Assembly: GCF_008180615.1 (NCBI RefSeq)
Contig: NZ_VTEH01000004.1
Span: 22,328 to 86,327 of the forward strand
DNA length: 64,000 nt
From: Rossellomorea vietnamensis
Lineage (GTDB): Bacteria > Bacillota > Bacilli > Bacillales > Bacillaceae_B
Direction: 5' to 3'
Positions within the stretch are counted from its first letter, which is position 1. Each line of letters opens with the position of its first letter. The position numbers and the translations under genes were made by a program. Under the pieces are notes generated by a model. It was not told the DNA's origin and searched no databases. It was given only the letters and a program-made list of their open reading frames with translations. This document shows, piece by piece, positions 43,578 through 51,275 of this stretch.

Positions 43578-44618
43578 ATGACAAACGCAATGCCGTTGTC
43601 ACTTCAGAAATTGAAATATCGATTCTATGCCGTTTTGCTGCCGGTTTTTCTTTTGGTGGCTTCCATGGGCTGGTATGAGGAGTTTAAGAAGGCAGACAAG
43701 GATCCTGCTAACATGATCATCATGCCAACCCTGATTGTGCTTTATTTAATTTCCATCTTCGTTCTTTTTTTCAAAAAGGATTGGAGCGAAGCCGTCGAAA
43801 AGTTTATGATAATAGCTGTCTGTCTGGTAAGCGCCGTTAAATTCACATACGTGGTCACCCATGAACTGGAACAAACAATGTCCCTCGGCCCCTTTACTTT
43901 CTGGATGCCGATGTTTTATATGTTCCTGTTCTTTCTCCTGAACATCAGGTGGGCCCTCATCGTGACAGCAGCCACCTATGTCTGGTTCCTAGGTGTAGGA
44001 ATTTACAAACTTCCCGACCTGATGGGAACGCCAGCCTCATTCCTGCTCATTCACTATTTTTTCGCTAATCTTGTTTTTCTTGTCACTCTGTTTTTCCTTC
44101 ACACTGTGAAGCAAAGCTACATCAAAGCTGAGGTGCTCGAGGAAATGGCCAACACAGACTACTTAACCGGCCTTCCTAATAGAAGGAAGATCGATATGGA
44201 ACTTATGAAAGGGTTGGAAACCCAACAGAAGCTCTCAATTATCTACTTGGATATCGATCACTTTAAACAAATTAATGACTCATACGGACATACCGCAGGG
44301 GATATGGTTTTGAAGGAATTCACCAACAAGACCCTGGAAATACTGGATAAGGAAGATCTGCTTGGCCGCTGGGGCGGAGAAGAATTCATGCTGCTGTTGA
44401 AAAATAGAGATATCGGGAAAGCCAAGCTTCTGGCTGAAAAAATCAGAAAGCATATCTCACAGCACGATTATGAAACCATCAATAGTCTGACCGCCAGCTT
44501 CGGAGTGGCTGAGCTGCAGGGGGGAGACACATTGGACAGCCTCTTAAACAGGGCAGACAAAGCCTTATATGAAGCAAAAAATAACGGCAGGAATCAGGTG
44601 GCCGTGAACGAACAATAA
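43578..44618 (+). CDS. Membrane diguanylate cyclase (GGDEF)
   Basis: The 346-residue protein has about six membrane helices (residues 10-190) and a C-terminal GGDEF domain that makes c-di-GMP from two GTP. The domain starts at ANTDYLTGLPNRRKID near residue 192 and has YLDIDHFKQINDSYGH (metal aspartate) and the active-site motif GGEEF at residues 266-270. The inhibitory I-site RxxD, expected five residues before GGEEF, reads DKED, so its arginine is missing. The gene sits directly behind a c-di-GMP riboswitch. GGGAGAGAAGAG precedes the ATG, and a terminator follows. Confidence 0.93.
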   Translation: MTNAMPLSLQKLKYRFYAVLLPVFLLVASMGWYEEFKKADKDPANMIIMPTLIVLYLISIFVLFFKKDWSEAVEKFMIIAVCLVSAVKFTYVVTHELEQTMSLGPFTFWMPMFYMFLFFLLNIRWALIVTAATYVWFLGVGIYKLPDLMGTPASFLLIHYFFANLVFLVTLFFLHTVKQSYIKAEVLEEMANTDYLTGLPNRRKIDMELMKGLETQQKLSIIYLDIDHFKQINDSYGHTAGDMVLKEFTNKTLEILDKEDLLGRWGGEEFMLLLKNRDIGKAKLLAEKIRKHISQHDYETINSLTASFGVAELQGGDTLDSLLNRADKALYEAKNNGRNQVAVNEQ

Positions 44619-44620
44619 TA

Positions 44621-44658
44621 AAAAAGCAGCCCGGTTTCGTTAGCCGGACTGCTTTTCT
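44621..44658 (+). terminator. Terminator of the diguanylate cyclase gene
   Basis: AAAAAGCAGCCCGG pairs with CCGGACTGCTTTT. Confidence 0.85.
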
Positions 44659-44662
44659 TATA

Positions 44663-44833
44663 GATAAGAAAGTATAAAATTTTTAGATTGAAAATTTGGC
44701 AGCGTTTTTGAATCCAGCTCCAGCGCCCAGCCCCTCGGGATCAAATAACCCCAAGAGAATAAAAGGAAAGGTCGTCTTTTTTTCTCAGGGGAACATTTGC
44801 CTGTGGGGGCTAAAAGGGACGCTTGCGCTTTTT
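44663..44833. repeat. Dispersed element C, full-length copy 3 (~170 bp)
   Basis: It starts at GATAAGAAAGTATAAAAT and ends at GACGCTTGCGCTTTTTA, with the same layout as the copy at 24.8 kb over the whole ~170 bp, including the left segment lacking in the other copies. The right end again overlaps the stop codon of a reverse-strand gene. Confidence 0.9.
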
Positions 44834-45032
44834 ATTCCTGATGCTCTTTAACAGCTACGTGCGTTACCTTATCCAATACGATTCGATACAGCACATTATC
44901 TTCCTTAAAATCAAAAAAATTCGAGTTGTTGCCGAAAACCTTATGAAGCACCGTTGCTTCCGTTCTTTCTTCTATAAAAAAGGTAACCGTGTTCTCATTA
45001 TCAAAATGGAAGTCCACGCGGAAATTTTTCAA
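44832..45032 (-). CDS. Small protein, 66 residues, unknown
   Basis: It starts at TTG after GAAAGGAGATAACG, an excellent site. The sequence (MKNFRVDFHFDNENTVTFF, then a VLYRIVLDKVTHVAV strand-like end) suggests a small all-beta fold. No family recognised. Its stop lies in the right end of element C. Confidence 0.65.
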   Translation of the reverse strand: MKNFRVDFHFDNENTVTFFIEERTEATVLHKVFGNNSNFFDFKEDNVLYRIVLDKVTHVAVKEHQE

Positions 45033-45123
45033 AGTCGTTATCTCCTTTCAAAATCGGATAGTCAATCATTACATTCCCGCTGAAAAAAGGATTAAACGTT
45101 AAGAGAGGAGATCACCGCTGGAA

Positions 45124-45876
45124 TTACAAGGAAAACCGCTTAGAGTCCAGACTCTTCCTCAGCTCTTCGTTGGTTTCCTCAAGGTCAAAGTGCCCGGGGT
45201 CCTGTCCTTGGAGCAAGTCTCTGTAAAATTCAACCTTCTCCCCTTGGGCAGCCGGGTCATCCAAAAGCTTCAAGACATGCATATAGTTATGCACACCACC
45301 AACTGCTTCTGGAGGAGTTGCTCGCCGCCCTTTTAGACAGATGGGCTCAGCAGCTTCTTTGTCCTCAATTTTTTCCAAAAGAATTGTGTGTTCCCAATTG
45401 TTCGAGAAGTCATAGGTGTATTCCAGCTTTTGGCCCTCTTTCACTAGTACGTTTCCTATTAATGCTTCCTTGGATTCGTGAATTTTCCTGAAATTTGACG
45501 AGCTCTGCTCAACTTCTTCCTCCATCTCCTCAAAGTAGACATCACCATATTGAAAATCATAAAGATGAAAATTCGTCCACCCCATAGCAGCTTGAATGAC
45601 TTCATGCAGCTGGTGAAGAGTAAGGATATCGGATACTAGCAGCCTTCTCCAAATAGGAGGTTTTGCTCCCTTTAGGGAAACTTTTAATTGAAGAGCTTTT
45701 CCATTTGTCTGTGCCGAATAATCGACAGCAGGAACATCTCCCCCTGATATTAAACTGAGAAGATCTGGATTCACCATTTGTTCAAAACGCTGCTGCTCCT
45801 CTTTATCCAGCTGTTTATATTCTTCTGATTTCTTAATGCGCTCTGCCACTTCATTAAGAATGTGTTTAAGATCCAT
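45124..45876 (-). CDS. Plasmid pRiA4b ORF-3-like protein
   Basis: The 250-residue protein contains the pRiA4b ORF-3 domain: LKVSLKGAKPPIWRRLLV near residue 73, HQLHEVIQAAMGWTNFHLY near residue 93 and later YTYDFSNNWEHTILLEK. The domain is widespread and of unknown function. A short helical N-terminal part precedes it. AAAGGAGGTTTCCCG precedes the ATG. It stands alone. Confidence 0.85.
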   Translation of the reverse strand: MDLKHILNEVAERIKKSEEYKQLDKEEQQRFEQMVNPDLLSLISGGDVPAVDYSAQTNGKALQLKVSLKGAKPPIWRRLLVSDILTLHQLHEVIQAAMGWTNFHLYDFQYGDVYFEEMEEEVEQSSSNFRKIHESKEALIGNVLVKEGQKLEYTYDFSNNWEHTILLEKIEDKEAAEPICLKGRRATPPEAVGGVHNYMHVLKLLDDPAAQGEKVEFYRDLLQGQDPGHFDLEETNEELRKSLDSKRFSL

Positions 45877-45972
45877 TCGGGAAACCTCCTTTTCTACCTA
45901 TTAAAACTTATTATAGGCAATTTTAAAAGAATTATAGTAAAGTAAAAGAAAATTCAGAAAGAAGGGATTTCA

Positions 45973-46884
45973 TTGACCACTATCCAAAAAGAAAATTTCT
46001 TTTATTCTTTCAGCAAGGAAAATAAGATTAGCAAAAAAGTATCATCAGGCACAACTCTTATAATCGAAACCTATGACTGCTTTAAAGATCAAATCACTTC
46101 GGAAGAAACAGAACTGAAGAAACTGGACTGGAATCAGGTGAATCCGGCAACGGGCGCTGTCTATGTAGAAGGAGCAGAGCCTGGTGATATTTTAAAAGTG
46201 ACAATCGATAATATTGAGCTCGCTGACAATGGGGTAATGATGGTCGAGCCCGGACTTGGCGTCATGGGCCACAGGATAGAAGAGTCTGAAGTGAAGATGA
46301 TACCTATTGAAGGGAAAGAGGCGGTTTTTAACGATGAAATAAGAATTCCTCTTAATCCGATGATCGGTGTAATAGGAGTAGCGCCTGAAGAAGGGGAAAT
46401 TTCCAATGGTACACCGGGAGCGCATGGAGGAAACATGGATACGAAATTGATAGCAGAAGGAAGCACGCTCTATCTGCCTGTTTTTCAAGAAGGGGCTTTG
46501 TTTGGTCTGGGTGATCTTCACGCCGCAATGGGAGATGGAGAAATTAGTGTATCCGGAATTGAAATAGCCGGGAAAGTGACCGTGTCTCTGGAGTTGGTGA
46601 AAGGCAGTTCCATACCTTATCCATTTGTTCAGAATGATGAAGGATTAGCTGTGATTGTCTCCAAGGAAACGGTGGATGAAGCAGCCAAGAGTGGAGTCGA
46701 AATCATGATCGATACTCTTTTACCGCAAACAGACCTCACTCTTAGTGAGTTGACAATGCTGTTCAGCGCAGCCGGACAATCGCAGATCTCTCAAATTGTA
46801 GATCCCCTTATGACAGCAAGGTATTTTGTTCCCAATTATTTATTGGAGAAAATAGGAAAGCCTGGTTTTCTGGTAGAAAGATAA
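45973..46884 (+). CDS. Acetamidase/formamidase family protein
   Basis: The 303-residue protein belongs to the FmdA/AmdA family, which hydrolyses formamide or acetamide to ammonia and the acid. Family landmarks are GAVYVEGAEPGDILKVTI near residue 60, PGAHGGNMDTK near residue 150 with the metal-binding histidine, and LGDLHAAMGDGEI near residue 180. TTG start after GAAAGAAGGG. Substrate is not predictable from the sequence. Confidence 0.9.
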   Translation: MTTIQKENFFYSFSKENKISKKVSSGTTLIIETYDCFKDQITSEETELKKLDWNQVNPATGAVYVEGAEPGDILKVTIDNIELADNGVMMVEPGLGVMGHRIEESEVKMIPIEGKEAVFNDEIRIPLNPMIGVIGVAPEEGEISNGTPGAHGGNMDTKLIAEGSTLYLPVFQEGALFGLGDLHAAMGDGEISVSGIEIAGKVTVSLELVKGSSIPYPFVQNDEGLAVIVSKETVDEAAKSGVEIMIDTLLPQTDLTLSELTMLFSAAGQSQISQIVDPLMTARYFVPNYLLEKIGKPGFLVER

Positions 46885-46937
46885 ATTGGAAAGCATAACT
46901 AGGCCGGCCGTTGACTATAGAAATAGAAGGTGTTCCC

Positions 46938-47039
46938 TCAGGCACTTTGCTTTAACATTGAGCGCTGGCTTATCGCTTTCAAAATGAACATTTTATCCTG
47001 TGCCGTAAGCATTCTCCAGCTTTTCACTTTAATCTTCAT
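46938..47039 (-). CDS. Small ORF, 33 residues, basic peptide
   Basis: An ATG 7 bases after AAAGGAGCGG opens 33 codons (MKIKVKSWRMLTAQDKMFIL, then KAISQRSMLKQSA). The strong site and Lys-rich composition favour a real product. I do not recognise it. The remaining bases up to 47334 show no gene. Confidence 0.5.
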   Translation of the reverse strand: MKIKVKSWRMLTAQDKMFILKAISQRSMLKQSA

Positions 47040-47437
47040 AAGAACCGCTCCTTTACTTTTAATGGTATTTATGGATTTCTTGATGAAGAACTGTATTTCA
47101 TTTGGCCTAGTTTTTGGTTTATACGTTAATTACCCGTGATGAAAGACTGTATAAACAACAAAAATTCCTACAATTTCCGGGGAAATATGTCGAGAGAGGG
47201 GGGCTGCGGCGGGAATTAGAAGACTTGGTCGTATTATGAGTATCAGCGGCGGTTTTTTAAGGCGAAATATGCATTCTATTGTGGGATGATAGCAAACCAC
47301 TCAATCTAAAGATAAACCATATTTATTTTCATAACAAAAAAGGGATGAAATCATGTAGGTTCATCCCCTCATAATTAGTGCTTCAGGTTTTCTACAGATT
47401 CGCCAGACTCATATGGCGTGAGCTCAAAGCATGACCA
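47040..47437. other. Intergenic stretch with one terminator
   Basis: About 400 bp without a gene apart from a terminator hairpin for the following reverse-strand gene. Nothing else is recognisable. Confidence 0.5.
47335..47369 (-). terminator. Terminator of the DHODH-like gene (reverse strand)
   Basis: On the reverse strand GGGATGAA and TTCATCCC pair and run into TTTTTTG, about 70 bases after the stop. Confidence 0.75.
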
Positions 47438-49204
47438 TTACATATCCTCCACCTTATGAAAAAAACGATAAGTCGTCACAAGCCCGCCAAGATACAACCC
47501 TATTGCAAAATATGCAGGCAGTAAGTGGATGAAGCTCGTATAGCCAATCGCAAAGTGAACATAAAGTCCTGCAATGAACGCAGGCAGTCCGCCAAAAAGG
47601 AAGGTGTGCCAAATCCATTTCTTACCCTGTTGAAAGCCCCATAAAGCGAGCAGAAGAACGAGCAGACCGACACTTAACAAGGCACTTCCGAACCCGGCCC
47701 GGTCATGAGCGATAACCGGAATCAGCTTGCTGTTGAAATCCTCCAGCTGATTTGGTGTCATACATAAATAGAGAAGGTCAGTCGGAACGAAAACAGATGT
47801 TACTCCAAAAGAAGAAATAACAATTCCTCCTAGAACAAATGAAAACCCCAGCACCACAAATAAAAACTGTCCTATGAGTGATGCCTTCCAAATTGAATGA
47901 TTCCGTCGGTTGCTGGAAGAAGGCGTCCCGGATATTCCTTTGGTTTTAATATAGCCATACATATAAAAGGGCAGCAGGACCAGCCAAAAAATTAAATGAA
48001 GCCAATCGAAGTAACCAAAACCGATAAACAGAAAGATCCCCAGAAAACCAAGGATAGCAGGGGCATCAATGGCCTGTTTTGCCCACTTTAACTGTTGTTT
48101 CACTCCATGCTTTGCCAGATTCATATAAACAATCCCGCCGGAAATCATCGTCCCTGCAAGCGTCATCCTGTCGTGGGCCATGAATAACATGATCCGCTCA
48201 TTGTACGCCCAAATGTCTTCCCGGTTCATACCCAGAAACAGCTCGTCATAAGGCAATAAAATCGAGGTAAGACTGAATAACAGAGCTAGTAATCCTCCTA
48301 GAAAAATAAATAAACCGAAAAGCCAATAGGCAAACCAGCCTTGTGGCGGCGGGAGAGGCTGTTCTCTAGAAACGAGTGCTTCCTTAATCCGCTTTGTAAG
48401 CCCGGGACCTGAAAAGACATACCCCCCACTTAACATCACCAAGTCAGCGCCGGCATCCAACAGCTCCAAAGCATCTTGAGGTTCCAGTACCGAGCCTGAG
48501 GTGATAATTGTGTTGGAGAATCCTCTTTCCCGCAAATGTCTCACCTTCAGACTGCTTTCCTTGCTGTACTTTTCATGGAGCTCCAAGACGATGCCAGAAT
48601 AGTGCTCCAAACTCTTAAAGTCTGCACTGCCAAAATCAGAGATAGAGAGATAAATTGGTTTCTCGGTGTTCAGATCAAAATGGGAATCCTCCACAACAAA
48701 TCCATCAGCACTGTCCGCCAGCTGATCAATCATGTTTTGGACTTCTGGGGAGCTTCCAGCCAGCCTGATAAATAGGGGCTGCTTTCTCCTGACATTTCTT
48801 ATTTTCTGTTTCACAAAATCCAGCCCAGCTGATCCTTCTACAGGAAAACGGATATAGTGGTTATCGCTGTCCACAACAGGAGAGCTGAGCGGATCCGAAC
48901 GTAGTAGCGACACGGGCCCAACCTCGAGAAAGCCAAAACCTAAATTGGTAAAAGCTTTGGTTCCGGAAAGCTCTGGGTCCACCTTCCCGGAGAGTCCAAC
49001 CGGGTTTGAAAAGGAGAGGCCGTCTATATTTCGGGACAGCGACGGAGCACTTTCTTCCCTGCCTAAAAAGTTAATGATATGAGAGCCAAACGGGAGAGTC
49101 GCAATGCGGTTCATCCCCCTATGTATAAATTTCCGTGAAGACACGGGTGAGACTTTATTTAAAATAGGTTTGAAAATAACATGGTAAGACCAATCGGGCA
49201 TCAT
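47438..49204 (-). CDS. Dihydroorotate dehydrogenase-like domain fused to a polytopic membrane domain
   Basis: Residues 1-295 resemble a class 2 DHODH barrel: GLSFSNPVGLSGKVDPEL near residue 63, LGFGFLEVGPVSLLRSDPLS near residue 88 and AGADLVMLSGGYVFSGPGLT near residue 265. The catalytic and substrate motifs in the middle (for example NxSSPN) are absent. Residues 300-588 form about eight membrane helices with two diverged copies of a motif: LFMAHDRMTLAGTMISGG near residue 345 and PVIAHDRAGFGSALLSVG near residue 505. The ATG follows GCGAGGTATTT. It is unlikely to be the pyrimidine enzyme. Confidence 0.75.
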   Translation of the reverse strand: MMPDWSYHVIFKPILNKVSPVSSRKFIHRGMNRIATLPFGSHIINFLGREESAPSLSRNIDGLSFSNPVGLSGKVDPELSGTKAFTNLGFGFLEVGPVSLLRSDPLSSPVVDSDNHYIRFPVEGSAGLDFVKQKIRNVRRKQPLFIRLAGSSPEVQNMIDQLADSADGFVVEDSHFDLNTEKPIYLSISDFGSADFKSLEHYSGIVLELHEKYSKESSLKVRHLRERGFSNTIITSGSVLEPQDALELLDAGADLVMLSGGYVFSGPGLTKRIKEALVSREQPLPPPQGWFAYWLFGLFIFLGGLLALLFSLTSILLPYDELFLGMNREDIWAYNERIMLFMAHDRMTLAGTMISGGIVYMNLAKHGVKQQLKWAKQAIDAPAILGFLGIFLFIGFGYFDWLHLIFWLVLLPFYMYGYIKTKGISGTPSSSNRRNHSIWKASLIGQFLFVVLGFSFVLGGIVISSFGVTSVFVPTDLLYLCMTPNQLEDFNSKLIPVIAHDRAGFGSALLSVGLLVLLLALWGFQQGKKWIWHTFLFGGLPAFIAGLYVHFAIGYTSFIHLLPAYFAIGLYLGGLVTTYRFFHKVEDM

Positions 49205-49384
49205 AAATACCTCGCAATCTAAGAAGCTTCCTCAATAGTTTACCATTTTTAGGGTTGGTATACGGAAGGGATTTTAAGGGCTAGGTAGTGAAAAAAACAT
49301 ACTCCCAGGCAGGTAACCAAGGGTTCAAGACAGCTTGAAAAAAGGGAGGCGGTGCGTTTCCCTAATTTTTTTTATAAGTTCCAC

Positions 49385-49419
49385 AAAAAAACTGCGCATC
49401 TCTTGGATGCGCAGTTTCT
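49385..49419 (-). terminator. Terminator of murB (reverse strand)
   Basis: AAACTGCGCATCC and GATGCGCAGTTTTTTT pair on the reverse strand, right after the murB stop. Confidence 0.85.
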
Positions 49420-49424
49420 CTATT

Positions 49425-50354
49425 TTAATCCAAATCCTCACCAATAATCCTTACTTCACGCTCAAGCTCCACATCGAACTTTTCTTTCACAGTCTTCTGG
49501 ACATGCTCAATCAATGAGATATAATCCCTTGCAGTAGCATTGTCTTTATTGACGATAAAACCTGCATGCTTGGTGGAAACCTCTGCACCGCCAATGTTCG
49601 TGCCCTGCAGCTGGCTGTCCTGAATCAGCTTTCCGGCAAAGTAGCCGGGAGGACGCTTGAACACAGATCCACAGGAAGGAAACTCAAGCGGCTGTTTGGA
49701 CTCGCGCTTATAAGTAAGGTCATCCATCACGGCCTTGATTTCCTGATACTCGGCAGGCTTCAGTTTAAAAGTAGCTTCCAATACAATATCGCCGTTATCC
49801 GGGATATTGCTTGTTCTGTAATCGAGGTCAAGCTCGGACGCTAAACGCTTCACAAGGTTTCCCTCTTTATCCACGACATAGGCATAATCAAGGACATCCT
49901 TGATCTCACCGCCATAGGCACCCGCGTTCATGTAAAGGGCGCCGCCGACTGTACCCGGAATTCCGCAGGCAAACTCCAAACCGGACAAGCTTTCAGCCAA
50001 TGCCCTGCGGGAAGCATCAATTATACGCGCGCCGCTTTGCGCAACAAGTGTTTCCCCGTCAGTTGAGATGTCATCAAGGTGCTTCAGGTTAATGACGATT
50101 CCGCGGATTCCGCCGTCCTTGATGATCAGGTTGGATCCATTTCCAAGCAGGGTAAAAGGAATATTTTCTTCATTCGACAGCTTCACGACATTTTGAATCT
50201 CTTCATAAGTTGTCGGAGTGATGAAGAAATCCGCTTTTCCGCCAAGCTTGGTATAAAGGTGGTCTCTCAGCATTTCATCCACTTTTATATTTTCGGTCTT
50301 CACAACTTCCAATAATTTATCATGTATTTTCTTGTTATCGATCATAGATATCAT
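49425..50354 (-). CDS. murB: UDP-N-acetylenolpyruvoylglucosamine reductase MurB
   Basis: The protein (about 309 residues) catalyses the NADPH-dependent reduction that makes UDP-MurNAc in peptidoglycan synthesis. Landmarks: [17 protein letters not shown] with the FAD-binding region near residue 35, [19 protein letters not shown] near residue 70, [20 protein letters not shown] near residue 135 and the catalytic-serine segment [18 protein letters not shown] near residue 230. Length is normal. The start is unresolved among four close candidates (ATG 50345, 50354 and 50360, TTG 50365). Transcribed alone with its own terminator. Confidence 0.93.
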   Translation of the reverse strand: MISMIDNKKIHDKLLEVVKTENIKVDEMLRDHLYTKLGGKADFFITPTTYEEIQNVVKLSNEENIPFTLLGNGSNLIIKDGGIRGIVINLKHLDDISTDGETLVAQSGARIIDASRRALAESLSGLEFACGIPGTVGGALYMNAGAYGGEIKDVLDYAYVVDKEGNLVKRLASELDLDYRTSNIPDNGDIVLEATFKLKPAEYQEIKAVMDDLTYKRESKQPLEFPSCGSVFKRPPGYFAGKLIQDSQLQGTNIGGAEVSTKHAGFIVNKDNATARDYISLIEHVQKTVKEKFDVELEREVRIIGEDLD

Positions 50355-50542
50355 TCCCATTTCAAGTTTTATTTCCCCTGTAGGTATATGACTTGCTACT
50401 CTCATTATATGCCTAATACCGCCTAAAGTTAAACGTTTTGAGGCAGGAAATTTTCCACAAGGTGCAGCTTGTTCCATCTTAATACATCCAGGGAAGATTT
50501 CAAATGGATATTTGTTCTTATGTATGTTTACATGCACATCAC

Positions 50543-50593
50543 CGCTTTAAAGCACGAAGAGGGACTGTCCCTCTTCGTGCTTTAAAGCGGTAA
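50543..50593. repeat. Palindrome family B, copy 4 (perfect 25-bp arms)
   Basis: Both arms are exact complements around a central T: ACCGCTTTAAAGCACGAAG then AGGGAC-T-GTCCCT, mirrored. It lies between the murB region and a small ORF. Confidence 0.95.
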
Positions 50594-50600
50594 AGGATTT

Positions 50601-50750
50601 CTAATCTCCTATGACTTTCAGCCGGTGATATTCAATCTTATTTTTTATTTTTGCTTTTAGTTCCTCGTCCATGCAGCCTTCCAAAATTGTCTTATTGTAG
50701 CCCAGCAGGAAGTTATGCCAGAAAGAGCGGAATTTGGTCAGGGTTTTCAC
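50601..50750 (-). CDS. Small ORF, 49 residues, unknown
   Basis: GTG after AGGGAGGTTTTTC opens 49 codons (MKTLTKFRSFWHNFLLGYNK, later LKAKIKNKIEYHRLK). Aromatic and basic, with no membrane segment. The excellent site and codon content suggest a real gene. No family assigned. Confidence 0.6.
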   Translation of the reverse strand: MKTLTKFRSFWHNFLLGYNKTILEGCMDEELKAKIKNKIEYHRLKVIGD

Positions 50751-51275
50751 TTTGAAAAACCTCCCTGTGCTGTTTTTTCTTTATTTTCACTCTTAGACAG
50801 CAGGTTAAACCAACTGTGTCATAAAGGTATTAAATTTTCGATCTTAGGAGAGGTCCATACTAAAGTAGGAGAGTTTTATTTGTTGTAGTAGGAAAAGACC
50901 GTTAAATTGGAGGTTCGTGCTTAATAAAGAAGAATTTTCACCTTTTTTAAGGACTTTTGGTTTATCCCCCTTTATGCCGGGTAATTCCTCTAGTGTAAGT
51001 TGCTTACTTCACTGGATAAATTAGTTAATTGCATACTCGTACATAACTATCTGAGATTGACGGAACATGAGTGTTATAACTATAAGACTAGTTTGCAGCT
51101 TGCGGAAATTACCAGAAAGGGAGGTTAATAGACTTAAAGAATTTCGATTTTATAATTGGATTATGAAATGCTCAAGAAAATGTTCTATGTGCAAAATCAC
51201 CTTCATTTAAGCAAGCAAATCGACTTATGAAATTGAATATTATTATTACTTTTTTAGAGAAAAGAGGATGACTAG
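50751..51275. other. Intergenic region before the surface protein gene
   Basis: About 525 bp, AT-rich, without a gene. AAAGGGAGG at 51116-51124 is not followed by a usable start. It presumably contains the promoter of the LPxTG protein. Confidence 0.5.

Noticed and set aside
46930..47139. Forward 69-codon hydrophobic frame
   Set aside because: No ribosome binding site; it lies opposite the 33-residue ORF, which has a strong site.
50355..50537. Longer MurB start
   Set aside because: The extra ~60 residues do not look like MurB and lack a ribosome binding site; the family begins near the chosen ATG.
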